64,000 nucleotides of DNA from an uncultured Eubacteriales bacterium (GTDB lineage: Bacteria > Bacillota > Clostridia > Oscillospirales > CAG-272). Under the pieces are notes generated by a model, which made no database searches, had not been told where the DNA came from, and saw only the letters and a program-made list of their open reading frames with translations. Position numbers and translations under genes: made by a program. Shown here piece by piece: positions 1 through 8,100 of this stretch (positions are counted from its first letter, which is position 1; each line of letters begins with the position of its first letter). The stretch is taken from positions 124,001 through 188,000 of the forward strand of contig CAKSDZ010000004.1 of the NCBI GenBank assembly GCA_934446365.1, written 5' to 3'.

Positions 1-357
1 GCATAGCTCGCCGTGACCGACGATGCCGCCGACGTCGAGCTTGCCGTTCGGCTTCTTCGGCAGCTCCGCCGCCGGATTCGCGATATATCCCTTGACGTTT
101 CCCATATAATCGGAAACGGCGAGAAGAGTTCCGGCGGAACCGTCCCCCTTGAATTTTACGGTGAGTCTCCCCTCCGGTTCTTTGAGCATGGTGCCCATCA
201 GGGAAGCGGCGGTCATGACACGGCCAAGCGCCGCCGTCGCGGTCGGCACGGTGCCGTGATACCGGACCGCGGTATCGACGATTTCCGTCGAATTGATGAT
301 GAGAATCCGCGCCGCCCCGTCATGGGTCATCGCGCGAAGTACGTTGTTTTTTTCCAT
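1..357 (-). CDS. hslO: Hsp33 family redox-regulated chaperone, N-terminal part (cut by window edge)
   Basis: Reading leftward from the ATG at 357, the frame stays open to the window edge and gives 119 residues. They match the N-terminal domain of Hsp33, the cytosolic holdase activated by oxidation: an early RAMTHDGAARI stretch, TATAALGRVMTAA, LTVKFKGDGSAG, and the hallmark KGYIANP followed by GKLDVGGIVG. The C-terminal zinc/redox cysteines of the family lie outside the window, so redox sensing cannot be checked. The ribosome site AAGGAGG overlaps the stop codon of the upstream methyltransferase, so the gene is last in the minus-strand run that starts with the phosphofructokinase. Family assignment is firm; completeness is unknown. 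Confidence 0.9.
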   Translation of the reverse strand, partial: MEKNNVLRAMTHDGAARILIINSTEIVDTAVRYHGTVPTATAALGRVMTAASLMGTMLKEPEGRLTVKFKGDGSAGTLLAVSDYMGNVKGYIANPAAELPKKPNGKLDVGGIVGHGELC

Positions 358-366
358 GGTACCTCC

Positions 367-1128
367 TTATGAGGGGTTTTCTTCGGATTTCCGGCAGATG
401 AAAAAGCACCGCTCCGAGGTGTCCGACATCGGTGAAAAATCGGTGTCCGATACCGTTTCCAAAAGGGAAAATCCGGTGTCCCGCAGCATTTTTTCCATTG
501 TCCGGAGCGAATAGCACCGCTGGCGCTGGCTTTCGTCGAATCGGCGCCACATCGTCCCTTCTTTTACAAAAAAGGTGAGATAGAAATCGCAGAGCCGGCT
601 TTTCTCGCAGTAGTAATTCTGCCATGAGACGAAAAGGTCGTCATATTCATAGTCGTATGTGCGGTCGGCGAGGATATTCCGGTATTTGTACGGCGTGCTG
701 ATATCGAAAATAAAAAGGCCGCCGTCCGTGAGGGCTTCATGCACCCGGGCGAAGCAGGAGAGCACATCCGCGCTTTTCGTCAGATAATTGACGCCGTCGA
801 AGGAGCAGACCGCGGCCTCGAAGCCTCCGCCGGCGTCGAAGCAGGCGATATTCTGCTCGGAAAGACAGACACGAAGCCCGCTGTCGTCCGCTTTTTTTCT
901 TGCGAGAGCGAGCATTTCCGCGCTTTGATCGATGCCGGTCAGCTCGTATCCGCGTTTTGCGAGCGGAAGCGTGACGTTTCCGGTGCCGCAGGCAAGGTCG
1001 AGAATTTTTCCCGGCGCCGTGCCGTATTTTTCAAAGCATCGGGGATAAAACGACACCCATGCGCCGTAATCGGTATCCTCCATCAGCCGGTCGTAGAACT
1101 CCGAGAGAATGGCATATTGTCCTGTCAT
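367..1128 (-). CDS. class I SAM-dependent methyltransferase
   Basis: A 253-residue protein with the Rossmann-type SAM-binding core: motif I LDLACGTGN at about residues 43-51, then GIDQSAEML at 65-73 with the acidic residue expected to bind the ribose, and a later FDISTPYKY segment. This places it among small-molecule-type class I methyltransferases (Methyltransf_25/11-like). The substrate cannot be told from sequence. It lies 16 bp after the flavin oxidoreductase and 9 bp before hslO, so it is probably cotranscribed with them. Start chosen at 1128, which leaves a full-length N-terminus of the usual family type. Confidence 0.85.
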   Translation of the reverse strand: MTGQYAILSEFYDRLMEDTDYGAWVSFYPRCFEKYGTAPGKILDLACGTGNVTLPLAKRGYELTGIDQSAEMLALARKKADDSGLRVCLSEQNIACFDAGGGFEAAVCSFDGVNYLTKSADVLSCFARVHEALTDGGLFIFDISTPYKYRNILADRTYDYEYDDLFVSWQNYYCEKSRLCDFYLTFFVKEGTMWRRFDESQRQRCYSLRTMEKMLRDTGFSLLETVSDTDFSPMSDTSERCFFICRKSEENPS

Positions 1129-1144
1129 AGGAGACGCCTCCTGT

Positions 1145-2482
1145 TTATTTTTTCATGCAGGCTTCGCGATAAATCGGAAGATAAATCTCCTGATCGCGGA
1201 TGGGACATCCCGTCGTGCTGCCCGCCCGCATGATTTCCGTGCATTTGCTGCACGCGATGCAGACCTTATGGGGATCGACCGTGCCCGCGAGCATGTCATG
1301 TGCGAAGCCCTCGTAAGCGAACGCCATGCGGCCGAAGCCGATGAGCGTCGCATCCCCGTCCCGAAGCGCGCCTGCTGCGACATACGGCGCGAACTGTCTG
1401 AGATAGCTGTATCCGGTGCCGATGAGGCAAAGCTCCGGAAATGCGGTCTGAATCTCGCGCGAGGCGCCGATGAGACGCTCTACGCCGCGAAGCGGATGCT
1501 CTGGCGGGACATAGCCGCCCTTGCTGTACGGACGGTTGATATGCGGATTGAAATAGGGAGAACCCATCGTCATATCGACAAGCGATAGCCCCTTTTCCAT
1601 CAAAAGACCGATGAGCTTTTTTGCCTCGGTAAAGTCGGGGGACGCGGGGACGGTCTCAGAGACACCGAAGCCGTAAGGATAATCGATCATATCGGAGACG
1701 GAAAGACGCGAGGCGAGAATCGTCTCGGGGCGGAGCACGGCGCGTACCGCGTCCGTGATGTCGAGCATGAGCCGTGTGCGATTTTCAAAGGAGCCGCCGT
1801 ATTTTCCCTCGCGCGTGTGGGCGGAGAGAAGCTCCGAGAGCAGATACTGGTGGCAGGCCTTGATGTCGATGCCGTCGAAGCCCGCGTTTTCCGCGAGCTT
1901 TGCGGCGCGCGCAAACGCATCGGGCAGGGTATCGAGGTATTCGTCGGTGACGACCGGTACCTCGCGGTCGCCCGGTCGGACGGCTTCAAACGGCAGGCTT
2001 CTCGTTGCGAAAAGCGGATGAGGCGTTACGCTGTTTTTGGAGAATCGGCCGGAATGCGTCAGCTGTGCGATGACCGGCGCATCCGAGATTTTTTTCATAT
2101 CCGAAATAAGGACTTTGTAGGCGTCCGCGTTTTTCTCCGTAATCATGATCTGGTAATCGGAGGTGCGGGCTTCCGGCAGGACGGCGATCGCCTCCGACCA
2201 GATGAGCGCCGCGCCCGAGCGGGCAAAGCGCAGATACCGTCTGCGGGAAAGCGCGGACGGTGAGCCGTCCGGTTCTCCGTCAAAGCCCTCCATCGGATGT
2301 ACGGTGAGGGAATTTTGAAGCGTGATATGCCCCCCGCGTGTGCGCAGCTCTTTTTTCGCCGCGAGCGGGGAAAGGTCGGTGGAAAAGGGAATGTTCAATC
2401 CGTTGTTTTGGATATACAGGCGAAGCTCGTCTGCCGAGGTAAAGGAAAAGGTATAGGGGTCTTTTTTCTCATATGCATACAT
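1145..2482 (-). CDS. NADH:flavin oxidoreductase, old yellow enzyme family
   Basis: A 445-residue TIM-barrel flavoenzyme. Visible family signatures are NSLTVHPMEGFDG (about 58-69), AQLTHSGR (139-146), GFDGIDIKACHQYLLSELLS (201-220, the equivalent of the usual HGAHGYLL motif with Cys-His in place of Ala-His) and a late GTGYSYLR/IGFGRMAFAYE region for FMN phosphate binding. Near the C-terminus CIACSKC followed by GCPIRD resembles the Cys motif that binds a 4Fe-4S cluster in 2,4-dienoyl-CoA-reductase-like members, but the large second reductase domain of those enzymes is absent. The substrate is unknown. It sits between the 2-hydroxyacid dehydrogenase and the methyltransferase on one strand. Confidence 0.88.
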   Translation of the reverse strand: MYAYEKKDPYTFSFTSADELRLYIQNNGLNIPFSTDLSPLAAKKELRTRGGHITLQNSLTVHPMEGFDGEPDGSPSALSRRRYLRFARSGAALIWSEAIAVLPEARTSDYQIMITEKNADAYKVLISDMKKISDAPVIAQLTHSGRFSKNSVTPHPLFATRSLPFEAVRPGDREVPVVTDEYLDTLPDAFARAAKLAENAGFDGIDIKACHQYLLSELLSAHTREGKYGGSFENRTRLMLDITDAVRAVLRPETILASRLSVSDMIDYPYGFGVSETVPASPDFTEAKKLIGLLMEKGLSLVDMTMGSPYFNPHINRPYSKGGYVPPEHPLRGVERLIGASREIQTAFPELCLIGTGYSYLRQFAPYVAAGALRDGDATLIGFGRMAFAYEGFAHDMLAGTVDPHKVCIACSKCTEIMRAGSTTGCPIRDQEIYLPIYREACMKK

Positions 2483-2508
2483 GATTGATTACCGTCCAAT
2501 CTTTTGAT

Positions 2509-3507
2509 TTATGCCATGGTTTCGAGCATGGCAAGCGTCACGGCGTGGCGCGCGGGCTTTCCCGCGGCAATTTGTTCGTATTCCTCGACCATGAAGTCCG
2601 CGAGCCGGTGCGTTTCATAGCCGATGCTGCCGGCGATGTGCGGTGTCAGAAATACATTGTCGAGGCGGTAAAGCTCGCTGTCCTCGCGGGGCGGCTCCTC
2701 GGGGTCGGTCACGTCGAGCAGCGCCGTGCGTCCGGGATGGGCGCGCATCTCGTCGATGAGCGCCTGCATATCCACCTGAGCGCCGCGCCCCGTGTTGATG
2801 AACACGGCGTATTCGCCCATGCGGGAAAGGAGTGCGCGGTTTATCATGCCGACGGTTTCCGGCTTGTTGGCGATATGATTGGTGATGACATGGCAGCTCT
2901 CGAAAATTTCCTCCAAGGAGGCTTTTTTCACGTGCAGCTGCGCAGCTCTTTCCTCGGAAAGGAACGGATCGAATACAAGAAGCTCCAAATGATACGGCGC
3001 GAGAAGCTCGATGACCTTCGAGCCGATCATGCCGGCGCCGAGAATCCCGATTTTCGTGCCGTAATTGCCCGGAAAATGATAATCCGGATCGTCGTTGTGC
3101 CAGTCCGCGCGCGCACGGACACGACGGCGGAAAAAGCCCTTGCCGGCGAGGATGATTTCGGAGACGGTGACTTCCGCGACCGGAATTCCGTTGGCGCGCC
3201 AAGCCGAATGGACGGCGATGCCGAGTTCGAGGAACGGACGCGCGAAGCTCTGCACGCTTCCCGCGGCATAAAAGACGTGTTTCAGATTTGGGAAATAACG
3301 CTGAATCTCCTCTTTTGAGAGGGCGGGCATACCCCATGTGGAAAAGATATAATCGACCTTTGCGGTTTCCTCTTTGCGCGCTTCCAGTTCCTTTTCGCTT
3401 TTGATCGGTGCGATAAATGTGAGCTGTTCCGCAAGCCGCCGCTTGCTTTCTTCGCTGTAAACGTTGTCGATGTTAAAGTACCGTTCGGAAAAAAAGACTG
3501 CCGTCAT
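2509..3507 (-). CDS. D-isomer-specific 2-hydroxyacid dehydrogenase family protein
   Basis: An NAD(P)-dependent dehydrogenase of 332 residues. The nucleotide-binding motif IGILGAGMIGSKV lies near residues 154-166, followed by the catalytic set seen in the family: Arg in NTGRGAQVD, Glu in DVTDPEEP and His in LTPHIAGS. An upstream in-frame ATG at 3519 exists, but the ribosome site GGAGGATATC lies directly before the ATG at 3507, so 3507 is preferred. The spacing to the oxidoreductase downstream is 26 bp. The substrate (glycerate, phosphoglycerate, glyoxylate or other) is not evident from sequence. Confidence 0.87.
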   Translation of the reverse strand: MTAVFFSERYFNIDNVYSEESKRRLAEQLTFIAPIKSEKELEARKEETAKVDYIFSTWGMPALSKEEIQRYFPNLKHVFYAAGSVQSFARPFLELGIAVHSAWRANGIPVAEVTVSEIILAGKGFFRRRVRARADWHNDDPDYHFPGNYGTKIGILGAGMIGSKVIELLAPYHLELLVFDPFLSEERAAQLHVKKASLEEIFESCHVITNHIANKPETVGMINRALLSRMGEYAVFINTGRGAQVDMQALIDEMRAHPGRTALLDVTDPEEPPREDSELYRLDNVFLTPHIAGSIGYETHRLADFMVEEYEQIAAGKPARHAVTLAMLETMA

Positions 3508-3559
3508 GATATCCTCCATGCCGTCCGAGGGGACGGCGTTTTTGCTTCTGAATCGTTAT

Positions 3560-4789
3560 TTAAAATGAGAAATGCCTCGGGAGCCCGCCTTCATAGACGA
3601 GCGTCGGTTCTCCGAGAATGAGCGGCGCGATATAGGAAAGACACGCGGGCGTTACGCCGTTGCCGCGTTCGTTGATATATTCCCGCGGAACCTTTCGTAT
3701 AACGTTGGCGATGCCCGTGATGTCGGAGCTGTCGACGCCGATTTCATAAACGTCTCCCTTGCCGCGGACGAATACCATCATTTTTCCGGTTTCGCCGGAG
3801 GCCGCATACCAAACGGCGGCGCGGCCGATCGTCACGGATTCGTCGAGGTCGGTTTTCGACGCGAAATGGGAGGCGCAGCGCTGCGGAAGATTCAGCTCGA
3901 TCGAACGCACCTTGCAGCCGAATTTCTCCTTGACGGCAAGCTCGAGCGCCTTGCCCGTGCCGGAAAGATATTTGTGACCGAAAGCGTCGGCGGCGCCGCT
4001 TTGTGTGCCCTCGCCGACATATCTTCCGTCCGCCGTGCGCACGCCCTCCGAGACGGCGACAACGACATTCGGGTGACGCTCGAAGGCTTTTTCAACGTCC
4101 TCAAAAAAGCGGTCGTAGTCGAACGGCACCTCCGGCAGATAGACGAGATCGGGGGAAACGTTGGTATAGAGAGAGGGAAGAGCCGCCGCTGCCGTGAGCC
4201 AGCCCGCGTCGCGTCCCATGATTTCCACGATGGTGACGGCCTTTACCGTGTAAACGGCGGTATCGCGCAGGATTTCCTGCATCGTCGCGGCGATGTATTT
4301 TGCAGCGGAGCCGAAGCCGGGCGTGTGGTCGGTGCCCGCAAGGTCGTTGTCGATGGTTTTCGGCACGCCGATAACGCGCATTTCATATCCGGCCTCTTTG
4401 GTGTAGCGGGAGAGCTTCGCCACGGTGTCCATCGAGTCATTGCCGCCGATGTAGAAGAAATAACGGATGTCGTATTCGCGGAATACCGCGAGGATATCGT
4501 CATAGATTTTGCGGTTTTCCCCTTCGAAATCCGGCGGGAGCTTCTTTCGGCAGGAGCCGAGCGCGGCGGCCGGCGTATTTTCCAAGAGGCAAAGCTCGTC
4601 CTCCGTCATATCGGAAAGGCCGATGAAGGTCTTGGCGAGCACGCCTTCGATGCCGTTTTTCGCGCCGTAGAGCTTGCCGACGGCCTCGCATTCCATGGTG
4701 CCGCGAATGACGCCCGCAAGGGTGGCGTTGATAGCGGCGGTGGGACCGCCGGACTGCCCGACGACGGCATTTCCGCGAAGTTGTTCCAT
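3560..4789 (-). CDS. pfp: 6-phosphofructokinase, probably pyrophosphate-dependent
   Basis: A 409-residue phosphofructokinase that interconverts fructose 6-phosphate and fructose 1,6-bisphosphate in glycolysis. Visible signatures: GQSGGPTAAINA near the start, GGNDS at 115-119, PKTIDND at 143-149 and MGRDAGW at 191-197. ATP-dependent enzymes usually have GGDGS and PGTIDND. An Asp at the position of the second Gly of GGDGS, together with Lys in PKTIDND, is the accepted sign of pyrophosphate as phosphoryl donor, so a PPi-dependent reversible enzyme is inferred. The start has a good AAAGGAGA ribosome site. It is the first gene of the minus-strand run, and its upstream region is the duplicated structured element at 4831-5716. 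Confidence 0.9.
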   Translation of the reverse strand: MEQLRGNAVVGQSGGPTAAINATLAGVIRGTMECEAVGKLYGAKNGIEGVLAKTFIGLSDMTEDELCLLENTPAAALGSCRKKLPPDFEGENRKIYDDILAVFREYDIRYFFYIGGNDSMDTVAKLSRYTKEAGYEMRVIGVPKTIDNDLAGTDHTPGFGSAAKYIAATMQEILRDTAVYTVKAVTIVEIMGRDAGWLTAAAALPSLYTNVSPDLVYLPEVPFDYDRFFEDVEKAFERHPNVVVAVSEGVRTADGRYVGEGTQSGAADAFGHKYLSGTGKALELAVKEKFGCKVRSIELNLPQRCASHFASKTDLDESVTIGRAAVWYAASGETGKMMVFVRGKGDVYEIGVDSSDITGIANVIRKVPREYINERGNGVTPACLSYIAPLILGEPTLVYEGGLPRHFSF

Positions 4790-4830
4790 AAATTGATTCT
4801 CCTTTTATTATGATGATTTTTGGTATCTTT

Positions 4831-5306
4831 CTCCTTTGGAAAGGAGGAACGTGTTCTTTTCTTGTGCGTACAAGAAAAGAACGAAAAGAAGCCGCAAGCG
4901 TACCGCTTGACCGTTGGTGCGAGCCGAGGACACATCCCGTCGGCTCCCGACACGTGTTTGCACTCGTAAACTCGTGCAATCCACGGCGGAACACGCCGAA
5001 CGGGCAGTGAGTATGCTCCGACAGCTTTGCACCTGCGGGTGCGAGCTTCTCAGCCGTACATACTCTCCGCACGGCGAATGTTGGCTTGCCGAGCGAAGCG
5101 AGAGCAAACAACTGTTGAGAGCCGTGTGTATATGCTTTCCGGCAGAAGCATGGGAGTTTGAGGCGGTAGCCTCAATGTTGCCCTGCAATGCGGGAGCATT
5201 GCATAGCACCGTAACTTGAACTTATTGCTACACTTTAAATGGGTATAGATCATTTCAAACTTATACTTTGCTCTTTTCGTCGTTTTCTCGTCGGTGAGAA
5301 AACGAC
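4831..5306. repeat. structured intergenic repeat, copy 1
   Basis: Begins with three hairpins: CTCCTT/AAGGAG (4831-4846), a 12-bp stem GTTCTTTTCTTG/CAAGAAAAGAAC (4853-4882), and CAAGCG/CGCTTG (4895-4909). A middle element at 5068-5126 has ends CACGGC and GCCGTG that pair. The unit closes with an 11-bp hairpin at 5279-5306 (GTCGTTTTCTC with its complement). GGGTATAGATC at 5241-5251 also occurs in the 90-bp array at 45.8-46.1 kb. Strand of function is unknown. Confidence 0.75.
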
Positions 5307-5315
5307 ATCTTTATT

Positions 5316-5716
5316 CTCCTTTGGAAAGGAGAAACGTGTTCTTTTCTTGTGCGTACAAGAAAAGAACGAAAAGAAGCCGCAAGCCTGCGGCTTGACCGTT
5401 TGTGCGACTGGCAGCGGTTCGGTGGCGGCTATAAAAGACGGCGTCCACGCTCGCGAGGCTCGCGTGATCCGTCAATCGCCGCCATTTTCGTCAATATCTT
5501 GCCGGATGGCGCTCACACGGCGCGCGCCTTGCGCCTGCGGGCGTAGGCTTCCAACCGCAGTTGCTTCCCGCACGGCGAATGTTGGCTTGCCGAGCGAAGC
5601 GAGAGCAAACAACTGTTGGGAGCCGTGGGTATGTGCTTCCCAGCAGATGAATGAGAGTCCGAGACGGATAGTCTCGGTGAGTCTTTTGGTGCTTTTCTCC
5701 TCAGTGAGAAAAGCAC
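5316..5716. repeat. structured intergenic repeat, copy 2
   Basis: The first 92 bp (5316-5407) match 4831-4922 with only about five differences, and 5569-5627 matches 5068-5126 closely. The differences keep pairing: the third hairpin is CAAGCC/GGCTTG here against CAAGCG/CGCTTG in copy 1. The closing 11-bp hairpin (5689-5716) has GTGC/GCAC where copy 1 has GTCG/CGAC. The middle parts of the two copies are much less alike. Compensatory changes suggest that structure, not coding, is kept. Confidence 0.75.
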
Positions 5717-5723
5717 AATTATT

Positions 5724-6668
5724 TTATAAAATAAGCTCCGTAATTTTCATCACGAGCAGAATGGTAAACGGGGAAAGCATCGTGCCGAGACTGACGAGCT
5801 GCGCCGCGTAGGAGGGCTTCACGTCGTACATATCGGCAAAGAGGGAAGTGAATGCTGCGGGCGGCAGCGCGATCATCACCGTGAGAAAGACCGCGAGATT
5901 GACGTCTGCAATAAGCTCCGATATTCCTAAAAAACGCAGGATTAACGCCGCGGCAAGCGGCAGAACCAAGAGCTTCACGGCACAGAAATAATACAGCTTC
6001 GGATTTGTGAAAAGACGGCGCAGGGGCATGGCTGCCACAAGAGAACCCGTCACGATGAGGGAAAGCGGCGTGCAAAGCCCTGCCATATTATCCATGAGCG
6101 AGAGCAGAAAATCCGGCAGCGGAATCCGCGCGATATAGATTCCCAGTCCGATGGCGCAGGGAATGGTGCCGAGGTTTAAAAGCATTTTGCGCAGACTGAT
6201 TTTCACGCCCTTGCCGCGCGCCATCAGGGCGACGCCGTAGCTCCATACGCCGAGATTGTAAACGATGACGTAAAACGCGCCGTAGAAAAGTCCGAGTTCG
6301 CCGAACAGCGCGTTTAAAATCGGATAGCCGACAAACGCGCAGTTTGAAAAGGTGCAGGCATATTGGTGGATTTTTTTCTCATCCGCATCTCCGATGCGGA
6401 AAAATGCAAGCAAGGCGACAAGCGCCATGAAGAGATGCGCAAGAACGCCAAAGCCGAGCACGATGAAGCCGTTTTTCAGATTTTCCGCGGAGTAGTCAAG
6501 CTTGATGATGGAATAGGCGATGAGAAACGGCTGGGCGGCCTTTGCGACGAAGCCGGAAAGCTTTTTGGTAAAGGTTTCGTCTACGATGCCGATTTTTCGC
6601 AGAAAAAAGCCTATGGCGATCAGTAAAAACAGGGAAAGGGAGGTAGAGATCAGGGATGCAAAATTCAT
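5724..6668 (-). CDS. AEC (auxin efflux carrier) family transporter
   Basis: A 314-residue very hydrophobic protein with about ten predicted membrane segments in two halves, typical of the AEC/BASS-related carriers that export small organic acids in bacteria. It starts with an N-terminal membrane helix (LFLLIAIGFFLRKIGIV), contains the NCAFVGYPILNALFG segment typical of the family, and ends with a second membrane bundle (VMIALPPAAFTSLFADMY). Its ATG overlaps the stop of the uracil-DNA glycosylase (ATGA), so the two are translationally coupled. The substrate cannot be deduced. Confidence 0.88.
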   Translation of the reverse strand: MNFASLISTSLSLFLLIAIGFFLRKIGIVDETFTKKLSGFVAKAAQPFLIAYSIIKLDYSAENLKNGFIVLGFGVLAHLFMALVALLAFFRIGDADEKKIHQYACTFSNCAFVGYPILNALFGELGLFYGAFYVIVYNLGVWSYGVALMARGKGVKISLRKMLLNLGTIPCAIGLGIYIARIPLPDFLLSLMDNMAGLCTPLSLIVTGSLVAAMPLRRLFTNPKLYYFCAVKLLVLPLAAALILRFLGISELIADVNLAVFLTVMIALPPAAFTSLFADMYDVKPSYAAQLVSLGTMLSPFTILLVMKITELIL

Positions 6669-7225
6669 GCAAGGGCATCCAGCCTTTCCTTAATTGCCAT
6701 CATATCGCCGAGCATGTCGTCCTTTTTGCGCGGATCGCGCAGCAGCGCCGCGGGATGATAGACCGCACAGACCGAATAGCCCTTTTTCTCGAACCATTTG
6801 CCGTGCTCCGCCGTGATTTTGAAATCCGGTTTGATGATGCGCATGGCGGAGATCCGTCCGAGACAGACGATGACCTTCGGCGCGATGGCGGCCACCTGCG
6901 CGCGCAGATAATCGATGCAGCAGTCCTCCTCCTCCGGAAGGGGATCGCGGTTTTTCGGCGGACGGCATTTTAAGATATTCGCTATGTATACGTCGCCGCG
7001 GTCGATGCCGACGGCGTCGAGATATTTGTCGAGCAGCTTTCCGGCGGCTCCGACGAACGGGATTCCGGTTTCATCCTCGTGCTGGCCGGGCGCTTCTCCG
7101 ATGAACATGAGGCTCGCTTTCGGATTTCCGGTACCGAAAACGACGTTTGTTCTTGTTTTGTAAAGCTCACATTTTTGACAGTCCTCGCAGGACGCTTTGA
7201 TTTCATCAAGAGTTTTGATTTCCAT
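6665..7225 (-). CDS. uracil-DNA glycosylase, family 4 (Fe-S type)
   Basis: A 186-residue DNA repair enzyme that removes uracil from DNA. Family 4 signs are GEAPGQHED at 43-51, cysteines at about 16, 19, 87 (LKCRPP) and 102/103 suited to a 4Fe-4S cluster, and the HPAALL motif at 157-162. The start is set at 7225 because GGGAGGTCAC precedes it and the family normally begins just before the first CxxC. A second in-frame ATG farther upstream (about 7311), also with an AGGAGG site, would add about 28 residues without family resemblance. Coupled by ATGA overlap to the AEC transporter. Confidence 0.92.
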   Translation of the reverse strand: MEIKTLDEIKASCEDCQKCELYKTRTNVVFGTGNPKASLMFIGEAPGQHEDETGIPFVGAAGKLLDKYLDAVGIDRGDVYIANILKCRPPKNRDPLPEEEDCCIDYLRAQVAAIAPKVIVCLGRISAMRIIKPDFKITAEHGKWFEKKGYSVCAVYHPAALLRDPRKKDDMLGDMMAIKERLDALA

Positions 7226-7320
7226 GTGACCTCCCTCTCCGCTTTTGTGCGAAGGAAATATGAGATGGTGCTTTTTTGTGAGAAGATGTGAAAAAATGCC
7301 GTTTGCGGCCATTAACCTCC

Positions 7321-7365
7321 TGTCATAAAAGCCCACCTTACGAATGGAATGGGAATTTTATGACA
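7321..7365. promoter_or_regulatory. inverted repeat in the leader of the uracil-DNA glycosylase gene
   Basis: TGTCATAAAA at 7321-7330 is exactly complementary to TTTTATGACA at 7356-7365, with further pairing of CCCA and TGGG inside. It lies in the transcribed leader predicted from the minus-strand promoter at 7396-7424. It ends just before an AGGAGG site and ATG on the minus strand. It could be an RNA hairpin affecting translation or an operator; nothing further can be said from sequence. Confidence 0.5.
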
Positions 7366-7395
7366 TCCGACACAAGCAGGAACGCTTGCGAGGCT

Positions 7396-7424
7396 ATTGT
7401 ACCACAAACGGCGTTATGTTGCAA
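7396..7424 (-). promoter_or_regulatory. sigma-A promoter for the uracil-DNA glycosylase/AEC genes
   Basis: On the minus strand a TTGCAA -35 box (7419-7424) and a TACAAT -10 box (7396-7401) are separated by 17 bp. The predicted transcript has a leader of about 165 nt before the preferred start at 7225. Confidence 0.65.
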
Positions 7425-7467
7425 TTATATTTTTTATTTTTCCTCAATATTTTTGAAGGGATTCTCG

Positions 7468-8100
7468 TCATTTCGCGACCGTGGCCAGCGTATGGACGGC
7501 GTCCTCCTCGCAGATGCATTTACAATGCTCTTTCAGATACGGAATGGAATTGTCGCTTTCCATGCGGGTTCCGAATTCCCCGATAAAAAGATTTTCACGC
7601 AGATATTTCGCTTTTTTTCCTTGTACCGCCGGAACCGTTTCCACGATCAAAAGGTAGTAGCGGCACTTGTTTTTTTGAATGCTTTCGACAAACGCGCCGC
7701 TTTTGGCCGAATATCCGCGTCTGGCAAGGAATTTGCATACCCGCATGAGATTTTCCGCATCCTCGAACTGATAGACGGCGCGAACCTCTTTGGGGACGAC
7801 GGCAGCCGTTTTTTCATTTGTAGGATTCATGTCTCCGGCGGACGGGAGCTCGTTTTTTTGCAGTTTTGTTATGTAAATTTCGCAGCCGCCGTTTTTTTCC
7901 GGATATACTTGAATGTAAATCCGTCCCGCCGCCGCATCGAAGCCGGTTTCGTGCTTGGCATAATCAAGTATGCTCCAAACGGCTTTCCGCGTTTCCGTGT
8001 TGTCGTAATCGATCTTGTCGCATGTGAGGTCGTATTTGATCATATCAAACGGCGTCAAGGTCACCTTTAATTTATCCTGTCCCATCAGACTGAGTTCCAA
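7468..8100 (-). CDS. mecA: MecA-type adaptor protein
   Basis: A 210-residue protein with MecA/YpbH-type layout: an N-terminal domain of about 80 residues (LKVTLTPFDMIKYDL, then an acidic stretch and a WSILDYAKHETGF helix), a linker rich in charged residues (about 90-115), and a C-terminal domain with a FEDAENLMRVCKFLARRGY segment. MecA proteins present substrates to the ClpC protease in Bacillota. The start is a TTG at 8100 preceded by GGTGAT; the first ATG, five codons later, has no ribosome site. It is transcribed divergently from trpS. Assignment rests on remembered family pattern and is moderately sure. Confidence 0.75.
   Translation of the reverse strand: MELSLMGQDKLKVTLTPFDMIKYDLTCDKIDYDNTETRKAVWSILDYAKHETGFDAAAGRIYIQVYPEKNGGCEIYITKLQKNELPSAGDMNPTNEKTAAVVPKEVRAVYQFEDAENLMRVCKFLARRGYSAKSGAFVESIQKNKCRYYLLIVETVPAVQGKKAKYLRENLFIGEFGTRMESDNSIPYLKEHCKCICEEDAVHTLATVAK

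Larger units (their letters stand above)
4790..5723. other. 934-bp gene-free region holding two tandem structured repeats
   Basis: No credible coding frame was found between the AEC transporter stop (5724) and the phosphofructokinase start (4789); short frames here are broken and have no family match. The stretch is almost filled by two copies of one element (about 4831-5306 and 5316-5716), described separately. It would be transcribed as leader or spacer RNA if the minus-strand genes form one unit. Confidence 0.75.

Noticed and set aside
739..1233. A 164-codon plus-strand frame opposite the methyltransferase
   Set aside because: Shadow of a gene with clear SAM-binding motifs on the other strand.
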